Positions 24,592 through 33,843 are shown, counted from the stretch's first letter. The stretch is DNA of 64,000 bases from VRUE01 sp963770315 (GCA_963770315.1 CAVYPC010000002.1:2418001-2482000); one strand, 5' to 3'. A program made the numbers and translations. The notes: generated by a model from the letters alone, not told the origin.

Positions 24592-26325
24592 ATGCGAAGG
24601 AGCGGGTCCGTGGATTCAGAAAGGCAACATCACCGCGCCGGCCGACTGCAGCACTGGGTGCCCGGGGTCAAGCTCATCCAGCAGTACCCCGGCCAATCCG
24701 CTCGACCGGACCTGGTGGCGGGAGTCGTGCTGGCCGCGATCCTGGTCCCACAGGGAATGGCCTACGCAGAGCTCGCCGGGCTGCCGGCGGTCACCGGCCT
24801 CTACACGACGATCGCCTGCCTGGTGGGCTACGCCCTCTTCGGACCTTCACGGGTCCTGGTGCTCGGGCCCGACTCCTCGATCTCGCCCCTGATCCTTGCT
24901 TCGATCACGCCCCTGTTGGTCGTGGGAGACCCGGGGTCGGCGATCGTCCTGGCGGGCATGCTCGCGATCTTCGTCGGCCTGATCGAGATCGGCCTCGGCC
25001 TCGGCAAGCTCGGGTTCGTCGCCGACCTGCTCTCCAAAGAGGTGCAGGTCGGCTACATGAACGGCCTCGGGATCACGATCGTCGTCGGACAGCTGCCGAA
25101 GCTGTTCGGCTTCTCGACCGACGCCGACTCGTTCCTCAGCGAGGTCAAGGCGTTCGTCGAAGGCCTCGGCCAGACGCACGCCGCCACCCTCGTGCTCGGG
25201 ATCGCGGTCCTGGGCATCCTGCTCGTGCTTCCGATCTTCAGCAAGCGCCTGCCGGCGATCCTCGTGGGAGTCGTGGCGGCCACCGCTGTCTCAGCGACCT
25301 TTGGCCTGGCCGACCACGGAGTCGCGACGGTCGGGTCCCTGCCCCAGGGAGTGCCAACCCCCGGACTCCCCTGGACGGATGCCGGCGACGTCCCGGCCCT
25401 GCTTCTGGCGGCGCTTGGCATCACCCTGGTATCGCTGACCGACACGATCGCGACCGCGACCAGCTTTGCGGCCCGGCGCGGAGAAGAGGTCAAGCCCGAT
25501 CAGGAGATGATCGGCGTCGGGGCGGCGAACGTGGCGGCCGGCTTCTTTCAGGGGTTCGCGGTCTCGACGAGCGGCTCGCGGACCGCCGTCGCCGAGCAGT
25601 CGGGGGCGAAGACCCAACTGGCCGGGCTGGTCGGGGCCGGGCTCGTCGCGGCTCTCCTCCTCTTCCTCAACTCACTGCTCGCCGACCTGCCGCAGGCGGC
25701 GCTCGCGGCGGTGGTGATCGCCGCGGCGATATCGCTGATGAACGTGCCCCTGCTGCGCCGCTACTACGAGATGCGCAGAAGCGCGCTCGGCGTGTCCCTC
25801 GTGGCCACCGCCGGGGTCGTGCTCCTCGGCGTCCTGCAGGGAATCGTGGTTGCAGTCCTGCTGGCGATCATCCTCTTCTTCCGCCGTAACTGGTGGCCGC
25901 ACGGCGCGGTTCTGGGACGCCCCGAGAGCTTGGAGGGATGGCACGACGTCACCGCCTACCCCGGCGCCAGCGAGGTTCCGGGGGTTGTCGTCTACCGCTG
26001 GGAGGCGCCGCTGTTCTTCGCCAACGCGGGAAGGTTCCGCGACGAGATCAGGCGCCTCGCGCGAGAACGCGAGCCCAACTGGATCGTGTTGCAGTGCGAG
26101 GCGATCACCGACGTCGACGTGACCGCGGCGGAGATGCTCGAGCAACTCGATCGCGAGCTGAACGCAGCCGGGATGCACCTCGCCTTCGTCGAGCTGCGCG
26201 ACCGCCTCAAGCAGCTGACGCTGCAGTACGGGCTGATGGACACGCTCGACAAAGATCACTTCTATCCCTCCATCGAGGCGGCAATCGCTGCGATTCGATT
26301 GGAGGGAGGCGCTGGAAGCGGCTAG
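24592..26325 (+). CDS. SulP-family anion transporter with STAS domain
   Basis: 577 residues. About 11-12 membrane segments lie between residues 45 and 430. The SulP signature starts RPDLVAGVVLAAILVPQGMAY and continues with AELAGLPAVTGLYTTI; GPDSSISPL and a Thr/Ser-rich AVSTSGSRTAVAEQSGAKT follow. The C-terminal STAS domain covers about 445-565 (VVVYRWEAPLFFANAGRF, WIVLQCEAITDVDVTAAEML). SulP proteins carry sulfate, bicarbonate or dicarboxylates by symport; the substrate cannot be told. It is a single-gene unit, followed tail to tail by a SHOCT protein gene. Confidence 0.9.
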   Translation: MRRSGSVDSERQHHRAGRLQHWVPGVKLIQQYPGQSARPDLVAGVVLAAILVPQGMAYAELAGLPAVTGLYTTIACLVGYALFGPSRVLVLGPDSSISPLILASITPLLVVGDPGSAIVLAGMLAIFVGLIEIGLGLGKLGFVADLLSKEVQVGYMNGLGITIVVGQLPKLFGFSTDADSFLSEVKAFVEGLGQTHAATLVLGIAVLGILLVLPIFSKRLPAILVGVVAATAVSATFGLADHGVATVGSLPQGVPTPGLPWTDAGDVPALLLAALGITLVSLTDTIATATSFAARRGEEVKPDQEMIGVGAANVAAGFFQGFAVSTSGSRTAVAEQSGAKTQLAGLVGAGLVAALLLFLNSLLADLPQAALAAVVIAAAISLMNVPLLRRYYEMRRSALGVSLVATAGVVLLGVLQGIVVAVLLAIILFFRRNWWPHGAVLGRPESLEGWHDVTAYPGASEVPGVVVYRWEAPLFFANAGRFRDEIRRLAREREPNWIVLQCEAITDVDVTAAEMLEQLDRELNAAGMHLAFVELRDRLKQLTLQYGLMDTLDKDHFYPSIEAAIAAIRLEGGAGSG

Positions 26326-26337
26326 CCGCCAAGGCGC

Positions 26338-26736
26338 TCAGGCAAGCAACTTGGACTTTGCTCGGTCGAACTCCTCAGCCGACAGTGCGCCGCTTGCTTT
26401 GAGCTCGTTCAGCTTGTGCAGCTCGTCGGCGGGGCTGGCTGCCTGCGCCTGCTCTTGAACGTAGCTATCGAACTCCTTCTTGGCATCCACCTGGGCCTTG
26501 ATCGTGCGGTCGCGCATCCCGTTTCCGCGAACTATCAGATAGAGCAGCACCCCAAAAAACGGCAGGAAGACCAAGAAGAACACCCAGACGGCCTTCGCCA
26601 CTCCCGACAGCTCGTGGTCGCGGAAGAGGTCCGAGATGATCGAGATCAGAATCCAGATCCAGGCGAAGAGCAGGAAGAACTCAAAGATGAAGAGGAGTCC
26701 TTCGCCAAAGCTGATGTCTGCGAGCGGCATGGTCAT
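26338..26736 (-). CDS. Small membrane protein with PLDc_N-like and SHOCT domains
   Basis: 132 residues. Two hydrophobic helices (about 10-35 and 48-70: LLFIFEFFLLFAWIWILISI, VWVFFLVFLPFFGVLLYLIV) with the R-G-N-G after the second, typical of phospholipase D N-terminal-like (PLDc_N) regions. The last 30 residues are a SHOCT domain (ELHKLNELKASGALSAEEFD, then KSKLL). Common in actinobacteria; the function is unknown. Confidence 0.85.
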   Translation of the reverse strand: MTMPLADISFGEGLLFIFEFFLLFAWIWILISIISDLFRDHELSGVAKAVWVFFLVFLPFFGVLLYLIVRGNGMRDRTIKAQVDAKKEFDSYVQEQAQAASPADELHKLNELKASGALSAEEFDRAKSKLLA

Positions 26737-26776
26737 CCCACTCTAATCGCATCTCGGCATGCAAGCAAAAGATTTC

Positions 26777-27943
26777 TCATCCGGGTGCAGCCTCGGCTCG
26801 CTCTGCCGGCGAACGGGCGGCGGTGAGCTCGGCGGAGATCCTGACCGCCGCGGAGACGAGGGGGGCGGCGAGGATGAGGCCGATGGTGCCGAAGAGGCAG
26901 CCGCCGGCGATGGTGGCGATCAGAACCGCCAGGGGGTGGAGGTCGAGAGCGGCGCCGTAGGCGATCGGCTGCACCAGCTGCTGGAGCACGCCGTTGGCGA
27001 GGAGGACGATTACCGCGATCGCCAGGGCCGCCTCGGGCCCCTGGCCACCCAGGGCGATCAGGACCGCGAACGCCCCCGCCGTCCAGGCTCCGAGATAAGG
27101 GACGTAGCCGCCGAGGAAGGTGACGACGGTGATCGTCCCCGGCAGCGGCACCCCGAGCAGCAGTGCTCCGGCGCCGACCAGCAGCGCGCTCCAGGCAGCC
27201 ACGATCGTGACCCCGACGAAGTAGCCGCGCAGGGAGCGGGACACCTGGCCCAACACGGTGTGGGCGATCGGGACCGGCATCCCGAGGTGGCGCTCGACGA
27301 ACCTGCCGAGCGTCGGCGCGTCCTTGAGCATGAAGAAGAGACTGATGGCGGCGAAGGAGAGGAAGACGACCAGCGAGGCCAGCTTGTCGACGCCCCCGAG
27401 CAGGCCGTCGGTCAGGGCCTTGAAGCCGGCGCTGACCGAGGCGCTCGCGTGCTGGTTGGCGTCCGCGGCGGTGGACGAGGCCACGCCCAGACCCCTGACC
27501 CACGACTCGATCTCGTCCGCGCCGGCATGGAGTCTCCCGCTGAGGCTGTCAGCCTGGCTGGCGATGCCGCTCATGACGATGACGCCGACGCCGACGCCGA
27601 TCAGGACGATCCCGAGGAAGACGAGCACCGCGCCGGCACCCCTCGGCACTCCGTGCCGCTTCAACCAGTCGACCAGGGGCACGGTGACCGAGGCGACGAT
27701 CGCCGCCGTCACCACTGGCATCACGATCGTCTGCGTCTGCGCCAGCAGGAAGATCGCGCCGACCAGCGCCGCGGCCACCCCGACCAGCAGCCAGGCGCTG
27801 AAGCCGAGGTCACGCAGCCAGGCTGGCGCCGAGAACATCCCGCTCAGCTCGGCGGGGTCGATCTCGATCACTTCTTCTTCGGCGGGAGCGCTCTCGCGGC
27901 CGGGCCGCCACAGCCGCCCTCGGATCGCGCGCCTCGGAGCCAT
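26777..27943 (-). CDS. AI-2E-family transporter
   Basis: 388 residues. After a polar N-terminus of about 50 residues come 7-8 membrane segments. AI-2E (PerM/TqsA) landmarks: IVASVTVPLVDWLKRHGVPR, an extended middle region (GLLGGVDKLASLVVFLSF), VTFLGGYVPYLGAWTAGAFA, and the closing GTIGLILAAPLVSAA. Members export autoinducer-2 or exchange Na+/H+; which applies here is unknown. It is divergent from a metallo-hydrolase gene with only 51 nt between. Confidence 0.88.
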   Translation of the reverse strand: MAPRRAIRGRLWRPGRESAPAEEEVIEIDPAELSGMFSAPAWLRDLGFSAWLLVGVAAALVGAIFLLAQTQTIVMPVVTAAIVASVTVPLVDWLKRHGVPRGAGAVLVFLGIVLIGVGVGVIVMSGIASQADSLSGRLHAGADEIESWVRGLGVASSTAADANQHASASVSAGFKALTDGLLGGVDKLASLVVFLSFAAISLFFMLKDAPTLGRFVERHLGMPVPIAHTVLGQVSRSLRGYFVGVTIVAAWSALLVGAGALLLGVPLPGTITVVTFLGGYVPYLGAWTAGAFAVLIALGGQGPEAALAIAVIVLLANGVLQQLVQPIAYGAALDLHPLAVLIATIAGGCLFGTIGLILAAPLVSAAVRISAELTAARSPAERAEAAPG

Positions 27944-27994
27944 CGGTCCGCCGCACGATACGCAGCGACTCCGACACGGCCGCGGAGCAGCGCG

Positions 27995-28756
27995 GTGACC
28001 GGGGCAGCGCGGGTCACTTACGTCGGCCACGCGACCGTCCTGGTCGAGGTCGACGGCGTCCGCCTGCTCACCGATCCGGTGCTGCGGCGCCGAGTCGGCC
28101 CGCTGCGCCGCCACGGGGCGCCCCCCGACCCCCGACTGACGGAGAGCGTCGACGCGGTGCTGATCTCCCACCTGCACCACGACCACGCCGACGTGCCCTC
28201 GCTGCGGCGGCTGAGCAGGACGGTGCCGGTGCTCGCCGCACCGGGAGCTGGGGACTTCCTCGCGCGGCTCGGCTTCGGCGACGTCCGCGAGCTCGCCCCC
28301 GGCGACTCCGCCAGCGTCGGCGGCGTCCGCGTCACCGCCACCGAGGCGAACCACCCGCCCGGCGGCCGGCGCTTCGAGCGCGCCTCGCGGGCGGTCGGCT
28401 TCGAACTCGCCGGAGAGCGGCGGATCTACTTCGCCGGCGACACCGACCTCTTCGACGGCATGGAGACGATCGGTGCCGGCGGTCTCGACCTCGCTCTGCT
28501 GCCGATCTGGGGATGGGGCACGAACATCGGCGCCGGGCACCTCGACCCCGAGCGGGCGGCGCGGGCGGCGGCGCTGCTCTCGGCAAAGCTGGTGGTGCCG
28601 ATCCACTGGGGCACGCTCTACCCGCTCGGCCTGGCGCGGCTGCGCCCCGGGCCGCTGCGCGCGCCCCCGAGTGAGCTCGCCCGCTGGATGCGCGAGCTGG
28701 CGCCTCAGTCGGAGCTGCGGGTGCTGGCGCCAGGCGAAGCGACCTCGCTGGCGTAG
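27995..28756 (+). CDS. UlaG/NAPE-PLD-like metallo-beta-lactamase-fold hydrolase
   Basis: 253 residues from GTG 27995, with GGAG about 9 nt upstream. VTYVGHATVLVEVDGVRLLT starts the fold; SHLHHDHADVPSL is the H-x-H-x-D-H zinc motif; IYFAGDTDLFDGM and VVPIHWGTL complete the metal site, as in NAPE-hydrolysing phospholipase D and UlaG relatives. The last 52 nt overlap the convergent phosphatase gene. The substrate is unknown. Confidence 0.86.
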   Translation: MTGAARVTYVGHATVLVEVDGVRLLTDPVLRRRVGPLRRHGAPPDPRLTESVDAVLISHLHHDHADVPSLRRLSRTVPVLAAPGAGDFLARLGFGDVRELAPGDSASVGGVRVTATEANHPPGGRRFERASRAVGFELAGERRIYFAGDTDLFDGMETIGAGGLDLALLPIWGWGTNIGAGHLDPERAARAAALLSAKLVVPIHWGTLYPLGLARLRPGPLRAPPSELARWMRELAPQSELRVLAPGEATSLA

Positions 28757-30777
28757 CCGTCGTGCCCGAGGCTGGCGAGCCACTCCCGGAACACCCGGTG
28801 GACCCGCTCGGCGCCGACCACGTCCTCCTCGGGCCAGGGGAGCTCGGCCGGGTGCAGCACGAAGGGATGCGCCTGGGTCCCGCCCATGCCGCCGTGCGAG
28901 CCGACCAGCTCCTCGAAGGCGGCGACTTCGCCGAACTGCGGCCAGTAGGTGCTGTTGACCATCAGGTCGGCGCAGTGGGGGAAGCCGTCGGTGCGCCGCA
29001 GATGGTCAGCGGCGTGCGGGCCGAACGGCTCCAGTGGGTCCTCGCCCTCGACGCGATCCTCGTCGAGGAAGTGGGTCCCACCGGCACCGATCGCGAGCGC
29101 CCCGGAGCGCTCCGAGCGGACCAGGACGAAGCCGATCCCAGGATGGTCGCGGAGCGCCGGGACCAGCAGCGGGTAGATCGCCTCGAGCCGCTCCAAGGGC
29201 ACCCGGCCGGGCTCGCGGGGGAAGCTGATCAGGCCGAGGCAGCCCGAGGCCATCACCGAGAGCTCCGGCACCTCGCCCCCGCGCGCCCGGTCGACCTCCT
29301 CGCGGACCTCGGCGTCGAGCGTCACCACGCCGTCGTCGCGGCGGCCGTGGGTCGCCGTGCGGACCGTGCGCGCCGCGATCGTGTCGTCGCGCGCGACCTC
29401 GGTCAGGCCAGCGCTGAGGTAGGCGAGCGCGTCGTCCTCACCCTCCTCGACCGCGATCGTGCTCTCCGGGTCGCAGGCCGAGCGCACCAGATCCTCGAGC
29501 GTCTCCCCGTAGCGGTCGTGAAAGGTCTCCCCCTGCGACTGGCCGTGGTCGGAGAGGACGACCAGCCGGTAGGGGCGCGGAGCGTCGGCGCAGGCGAGGG
29601 CGATCCTGGCGACTTGGCGGTCGAGGTCGCGCAGCACGGCGAGGGCGTCGTCGCGTTCGATCCCCGAGTGGTGGGCTACCTCGTCGTAGGCGAGGAAGGT
29701 CGTGTAGACGAGCGGCCGGCCGGCGAGGACGTCGCCGACGACGCTGGCGACCTGGAGGTCACGCTGGACGACGGTGGCCCAGGCGCGGACGGCGGCGTAG
29801 GAGCGCGGGCGGGCGATCCGCGGACGGACGTCGTCGCGGAGCTGCCGCCGCACCGCCCGGCGCTCGCGGAAGACGTCGACGAGCGCCAGCACGAGCGTGC
29901 GCGCAACCGCATAGGGGCGAGCGAAATAGGCCGCGTAGTCGACCCCGATAGGCCGGCGGCGGTGCAGCACCGTGCTCATCGTCAGCATCGAGTGCGGCGC
30001 GTCGCCGGAGAGGATGTTGGCGCGGCTGGCGCCGCCCGCGTGCAGCAGCCCGCGCCCGTCCGAGTGCCGCCGCTCCAGCTCTTCGGCGTCGCGCGGATGG
30101 TTGGTGACGATCGCCGCGCCGCGGTCCTTCTCCCACCAGCGGAAGGCCGGCATGTCCTCATTGGAGCCGTGCAGCAGGCCCGCCTGGCAGGCGCCGGTCT
30201 GCGAAGACCAGTCGGTCTCCCACCTGCTCAGCCGGTGGGACCCGCCACGCAGCCAGGCGGCGAGATTTGGCGCGTCGCCGGCGGCCAGCGCCCGGTGCAG
30301 GACGTCATGGGCGAGGCCGTCGATCTCCAAGAAGAGGACGCCCGGCACCTCGCTCTCCACGTGCTGCCCCCGCCGCCGCATCTGCCGGCGGACGACGTTG
30401 CGGTACCAGGAGTCGTCTTCGTCGATCGCCAGCAGCGAGTAGAAGCCGGCGGTGAGCGCCGTCATCGCAACCGTGACGACGATCCCCTCGAGCACCCCGT
30501 CGAGGTGGGCGCCGGGCAGGAGGTTGACGGCGAAGGTGACGAGAACGCCGTTGAGGAGCAGCGCCGCACCGCCGAGGGTGAGGACCGTGAGCGGCAGCGC
30601 GATCCGCGCCAGGACCGGCCAGATCAGCGCGTTGAGGAGGCCGATCGCCGCCGCCGCGCCAAGCGCAGCGAGAGCACCGTCGAGGACGAAACCGGAGAGC
30701 AGCACGGAGAGCAGCAGCAGGGAAAGGGCGTCCAGCAGCAGGACCAGCAGGGCACGCCAGACGATCCGGATGTTCAT
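28705..30777 (-). CDS. Fusion: four-helix membrane domain plus alkaline-phosphatase-superfamily phosphodiesterase
   Basis: 690 residues. Residues 1-120 hold four membrane helices of the phage-holin-IV-like type (VLLLDALSLLLLSVLLSGFV, IWPVLARIALPLTVLTLGGA). Residues about 150-680 are an alkaline-phosphatase-superfamily domain: VLFLEIDGLAHDVL is the first metal site, SSQTGACQAGLLHGSNEDMP contains the nucleophile region, VYTTFLAYDEVAHHSG and VVLSDHGQSQGE the other metal ligands. GSHGGMGG near the end completes it. Probably a membrane-anchored phosphodiesterase acting on lipids or envelope polymers. It ends inside the convergent hydrolase gene and follows PAP2 and lipid-kinase genes. Confidence 0.82.
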   Translation of the reverse strand: MNIRIVWRALLVLLLDALSLLLLSVLLSGFVLDGALAALGAAAAIGLLNALIWPVLARIALPLTVLTLGGAALLLNGVLVTFAVNLLPGAHLDGVLEGIVVTVAMTALTAGFYSLLAIDEDDSWYRNVVRRQMRRRGQHVESEVPGVLFLEIDGLAHDVLHRALAAGDAPNLAAWLRGGSHRLSRWETDWSSQTGACQAGLLHGSNEDMPAFRWWEKDRGAAIVTNHPRDAEELERRHSDGRGLLHAGGASRANILSGDAPHSMLTMSTVLHRRRPIGVDYAAYFARPYAVARTLVLALVDVFRERRAVRRQLRDDVRPRIARPRSYAAVRAWATVVQRDLQVASVVGDVLAGRPLVYTTFLAYDEVAHHSGIERDDALAVLRDLDRQVARIALACADAPRPYRLVVLSDHGQSQGETFHDRYGETLEDLVRSACDPESTIAVEEGEDDALAYLSAGLTEVARDDTIAARTVRTATHGRRDDGVVTLDAEVREEVDRARGGEVPELSVMASGCLGLISFPREPGRVPLERLEAIYPLLVPALRDHPGIGFVLVRSERSGALAIGAGGTHFLDEDRVEGEDPLEPFGPHAADHLRRTDGFPHCADLMVNSTYWPQFGEVAAFEELVGSHGGMGGTQAHPFVLHPAELPWPEEDVVGAERVHRVFREWLASLGHDGYASEVASPGASTRSSD

Positions 30778-30793
30778 CGTCGTCCACCCACGC

Positions 30794-31333
30794 TCAGCGG
30801 TCCAGCAGGTGGCCGGTCAGCTCCGCCGCGCTAATTCCAATGAACGCACCAGCGAGCACGTCCGCGGGATAGTGGACACCCGTATGGACCCGGGAATACC
30901 CGACCAGCGTCGCCAGGGCCCGCAGCGGCGCCGAGAGCATCGGCTGCGCGTTGGCGGCGCCGGTGGCGAAGGCAAAGGCGGAGGCGGCGTGGCCGGAGGG
31001 GAAGGAGCTCGAGCGCGGCATCTGGACGTGGCGCCTCGCGAGCTCCTCGGCCTCCTTCCTCGCGGGGCGTCGCCGGGCGCTCAGCGGCTTGGCGACGAGA
31101 TTGGCAAAGCCGGAGGCGATGCCGAGCGAGACGAGGCCCTTTCGAGCCGCCAGCCGGCCGCCGGGCCCGCCAAAGAGGGCCAGCGCGGCAGCGGCAGCGA
31201 ACCAAAGCTTGCTGTGGTCGGCGGCACGGGAGAGGCCGCGCATGGCGACGTCCAGCGAAGGGGTATCGCTGGCGGCAATCGCTCCGTAGACGGCGGTATC
31301 GACTGCCTTTGCCTCATTGAGCCACCCGGCCAT
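30794..31333 (-). CDS. PAP2-family lipid phosphatase
   Basis: 179 residues. The three PAP2 signature blocks are present: KPLSARRRPARK (K-x6-RP-like), SSSFPSGHAASAFA (PSGH) and GYSRVHTGVHYPADVLAG (SR-x5-H-x3-D). Hydrophobic segments are consistent with membrane location. It probably removes phosphate from an undecaprenyl, phosphatidate or similar lipid. It lies 36 nt from the diacylglycerol-kinase-like gene and 16 nt from the phosphodiesterase gene, so the three are probably one lipid-phosphate operon. Confidence 0.88.
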   Translation of the reverse strand: MAGWLNEAKAVDTAVYGAIAASDTPSLDVAMRGLSRAADHSKLWFAAAAALALFGGPGGRLAARKGLVSLGIASGFANLVAKPLSARRRPARKEAEELARRHVQMPRSSSFPSGHAASAFAFATGAANAQPMLSAPLRALATLVGYSRVHTGVHYPADVLAGAFIGISAAELTGHLLDR

Positions 31334-31369
31334 CCGGCGATGATCTCAAGCTCGCCTCGAAGGCGCCCG

Positions 31370-32683
31370 TCAAACCTCCTTCCGTTGAGTTTTTGGCTTC
31401 GGTGCCCTCCCCATGGCGATCCGCGCCAGCGCGAGAACGGTCTCCCGGGCGCCCTCGGGCATCGCCGCCGACGGAGAGACTCCGGGATGCGCGGCGGCGA
31501 TCCGCACCCCCAACGCCGCCGGCAGGATCCTGAAGCGCAGCGGCGTGTCCAGAGTTACGGCCTCGCCATCGATGCCCGCGGCGATCGGGCCATCCGCGTC
31601 AACCTCGAACGCGGGTGCGGACCACTCTTGCCAGGGCCGCTGGAGGAGGCGCCGGCCTGCAACCGGCGAGGAAGCGACGGTAATCCCCAACAGCTTGTCG
31701 TCGATCCTCGGCCGGGTGCCCGAGCCGACCGCACGGCCGAGGCGGTAGCGGTTGTTGGAGACGAGGATCGCCGCACCGGAGGAGCGTTCATGCCCTTCCG
31801 GCCCAGTCCATCGCAGGTCCAGCCCCTTGCCCTCCGGCCCCAGCACCTCGGGCAGCGTGTCGAGGATGGTCCGCAGCTTCGCCTCCCGATAGCCCTCGCG
31901 CTGGACGGCCTCGGCGTAGAGACCGATCGAGACGTTGTTGACGAATACGCGGCCGTTGACCTCGGCAAGATCGACCCGCCTTTCGCGACCGCCGACGAAG
32001 GCGTCGAGGGCGCCGACGACGTCGTCGCGGTCGACCCCGAGGTCGAGCGCGAAGTGATTGCGGGTCCCGGCCGGGATACAGGCATAGGGGAGACCCAGCT
32101 CGGCGGCGACCATGGCGACGACGGCCTGTGAGCCGTCCCCGCCGGCCATCGCCAGCGCATCGGCTCCATCGGCTACCGCGCCGCGCACGAGCTGCTCGAG
32201 GTCGGTGCCGAGCTTCAACTCGATCGGCTCGATGCCACGTGCCCGCGCCTCGCCGGCCAGGCGGAACTTCTCGGCCTTCCCCCCACCCGACTTGGGGTTG
32301 TAGAAGAGCACGGGGTGGCGAGGGTCCGGTGCCAGGCGGAGCGGGACGTGGCTTCTGAAGGCCGATCGCGTCGCCAGGAGCATCAGCCCCAAGCCCACCA
32401 CGATCACGAGAGCCTGCGCGACGTGATCGCCGTCAGCGATCAACACGGCAACGATCCCCGCCACTGCCAGGATCGCGATTCCAGATCCCAGAAGCCTCGC
32501 GCCCCCGGTGCGGGTCAGGCCGTACCAAGCTGCCGTGAGCGCAAGTGCGAGGCAGGCGAGGACGATCAGCCCCCGTGGAAACTGCGAGAGGACGATGTCG
32601 ATGCTGAGGACTGCAAGGACCGCCGCGCTCACGAGCGCCGCGAGCGCGGCCAGCCGGTGCGAGTCGCGATGCTCAGCCGACAT
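31370..32683 (-). CDS. Diacylglycerol-kinase-like lipid kinase with membrane N-terminus
   Basis: 437 residues from ATG 32681-32683; GAGGAG lies about 7 nt upstream, which decides against the longer start. The N-terminal 115 residues contain four hydrophobic helices. The kinase domain starts at about 130: VLFYNPKSGGGKAEKF, LAMAGGDGSQAVVAMVA (the GGDGT-like ATP site, here GGDGS), and PYACIPAGTRNHFALDLG. It phosphorylates a lipid such as diacylglycerol. It leads a cluster with PAP2 and phosphodiesterase genes, suggesting paired phosphorylation and dephosphorylation of membrane lipids. Confidence 0.88.
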   Translation of the reverse strand: MSAEHRDSHRLAALAALVSAAVLAVLSIDIVLSQFPRGLIVLACLALALTAAWYGLTRTGGARLLGSGIAILAVAGIVAVLIADGDHVAQALVIVVGLGLMLLATRSAFRSHVPLRLAPDPRHPVLFYNPKSGGGKAEKFRLAGEARARGIEPIELKLGTDLEQLVRGAVADGADALAMAGGDGSQAVVAMVAAELGLPYACIPAGTRNHFALDLGVDRDDVVGALDAFVGGRERRVDLAEVNGRVFVNNVSIGLYAEAVQREGYREAKLRTILDTLPEVLGPEGKGLDLRWTGPEGHERSSGAAILVSNNRYRLGRAVGSGTRPRIDDKLLGITVASSPVAGRRLLQRPWQEWSAPAFEVDADGPIAAGIDGEAVTLDTPLRFRILPAALGVRIAAAHPGVSPSAAMPEGARETVLALARIAMGRAPKPKTQRKEV

Positions 32684-32763
32684 TGAAGTGCTCCTCATCC
32701 TCGTGCGATTAATCGCCGTTGACAAATGGACAACGACGCCAGTCCAGCCTATCCGTCGGTGTC

Positions 32764-33135
32764 CTAGCCACGTTCCCGGCGGGCGCTCAGCCGTTCCCGC
32801 GCGGAAGAGCCCTCGGCCTTCTGGGCGATGTACTGCTGTGCGATTGACGCGAGCAACGCAACGAACACCCCGATCCCGGTCAGGATGTAGAAGATCGTGA
32901 AGATCTCGGTGCCGGCGGTGGTCGGGTGAAGGTCTCCGTAGCCCACCGTGGTCAGGGTTACGACCGAGAAATAGAGGGCCTCGACGATGGTCCAGTCCTC
33001 GAAGCGCCAGTAGAAGATCGTTCCCGTGAGCACCAGCGCGGCCGCGACGAACGGCAGCGCCTTGGTTTCGGGGTCACGCCATACAGCGACGACCGCACGT
33101 GCAAGTCCCCGGAACGCGAGAGCCAAGGGAAGCAT
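32764..33135 (-). CDS. Two-helix potassium channel
   Basis: 123 residues in the preferred form. Two membrane helices flank a pore loop with the selectivity filter LTTVGYGDLHPTTAGTEIF. The C-terminus is short (AQQYIAQKAEGSSARERL), with no RCK domain. The frame stays open upstream to 33363, but that part reads as remnant sequence (MSLYDHFAAIAATDVVEFPE) unlike a channel, so I prefer the ATG at 33133-33135; no clear ribosome site supports either. Confidence 0.75.
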   Translation of the reverse strand: MLPLALAFRGLARAVVAVWRDPETKALPFVAAALVLTGTIFYWRFEDWTIVEALYFSVVTLTTVGYGDLHPTTAGTEIFTIFYILTGIGVFVALLASIAQQYIAQKAEGSSARERLSARRERG

Positions 33136-33206
33136 GGGGATGGATTCGGCAAATCCATGCGCTTTCCTGGAGGTAAGCGTCTCTCCAGCCGCCCCCTCTT
33201 CATTCA

Positions 33207-33238
33207 GGCACTTCTCTCCAGAAGTGCCTGACTCCCCG
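33207..33238. repeat. Dispersed 32-bp hairpin unit, copy 2
   Basis: AGGCACTTCT (33206-33215) and AGAAGTGCCT (33220-33229) form a perfect 10-bp stem with a CTCC loop, followed by GACTCCCCG. Matches 24355-24386 at 27 of 32 bases. Confidence 0.6.
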
Positions 33239-33412
33239 CACCTCAGCCAGGTTGATCGAGAAAACGTCGCTGGACGCCGTCGAGCACCGGTCTGCAGGCC
33301 GAGCTCGGGGAACTCGACCACGTCGGTGGCGGCAATCGCCGCGAAATGGTCGTAAAGGCTCATCGCCCGCGCGTCGAGCTCGGCCAGCGCGCGCTACCTC
33401 TTGCGCGGCCTC

Positions 33413-33843
33413 TCACTCGGCCCCGGCGTTGCGCAGGTCGGTCTGCAGGCTCGGCCACGAGGTAAGCGTGCGGCCATCCACACGCCCGCGTCGATCAGGG
33501 TCCACGGCCCATGGCAGATCGCCCCTACGGGCTTGCCGGCCTCGAAGAAGGCACGGACGAACTGGACGGCGTCGGTGTCCGTGCGCAACTGGTCGGGATT
33601 GGCCACACCGCCCGGCAGCACCAAGCCGTCGTAGTCGTCGGGGTCCGCCTAGCCCACAGCCATGTCCGGCTTGAAGGTCTCGCCCTTGTCGAGGTGGTTG
33701 AAGGCCTGAACGTCGCTGTCCTCGGAGGCAAGCAGATCGATGTCGGCACCGGCCTCACGCAACGTATCGCGCGGGCTGGTCAACTCGACCCCCTCGTTGG
33801 CGACGAGGATCGCGATCTTCTTGCCCTGCAGCTGGTCTGACAT
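33413..33843 (-). pseudogene. DJ-1/PfpI-family gene, broken
   Basis: ATG 33841-33843 has an AAAGGAG site. It reads MSDQLQGKKIAILVANEGVE, then DTLREAGADIDLLASE, and reaches an in-frame TAG after PDMAVG (near 33650). The same frame continues ADPDDYDGLVLPGGVANPDQ and GKPVGAICHGPWTLIDAG, which includes the AICHG nucleophile elbow of PfpI proteins. A frameshift near 33480 then moves to RTLTSWPSLQTDLRNAGAE before a stop. A complete member would continue with a DGxLVTSR end, which is missing. Members are proteases or deglycases; this copy is unlikely to work. Confidence 0.78.

Noticed and set aside
33136..33363. N-terminal extension of the potassium channel
   Set aside because: The extra 76 residues are polar and unlike channel N-termini, and include a dispersed hairpin repeat; more likely remnant sequence in frame by chance.
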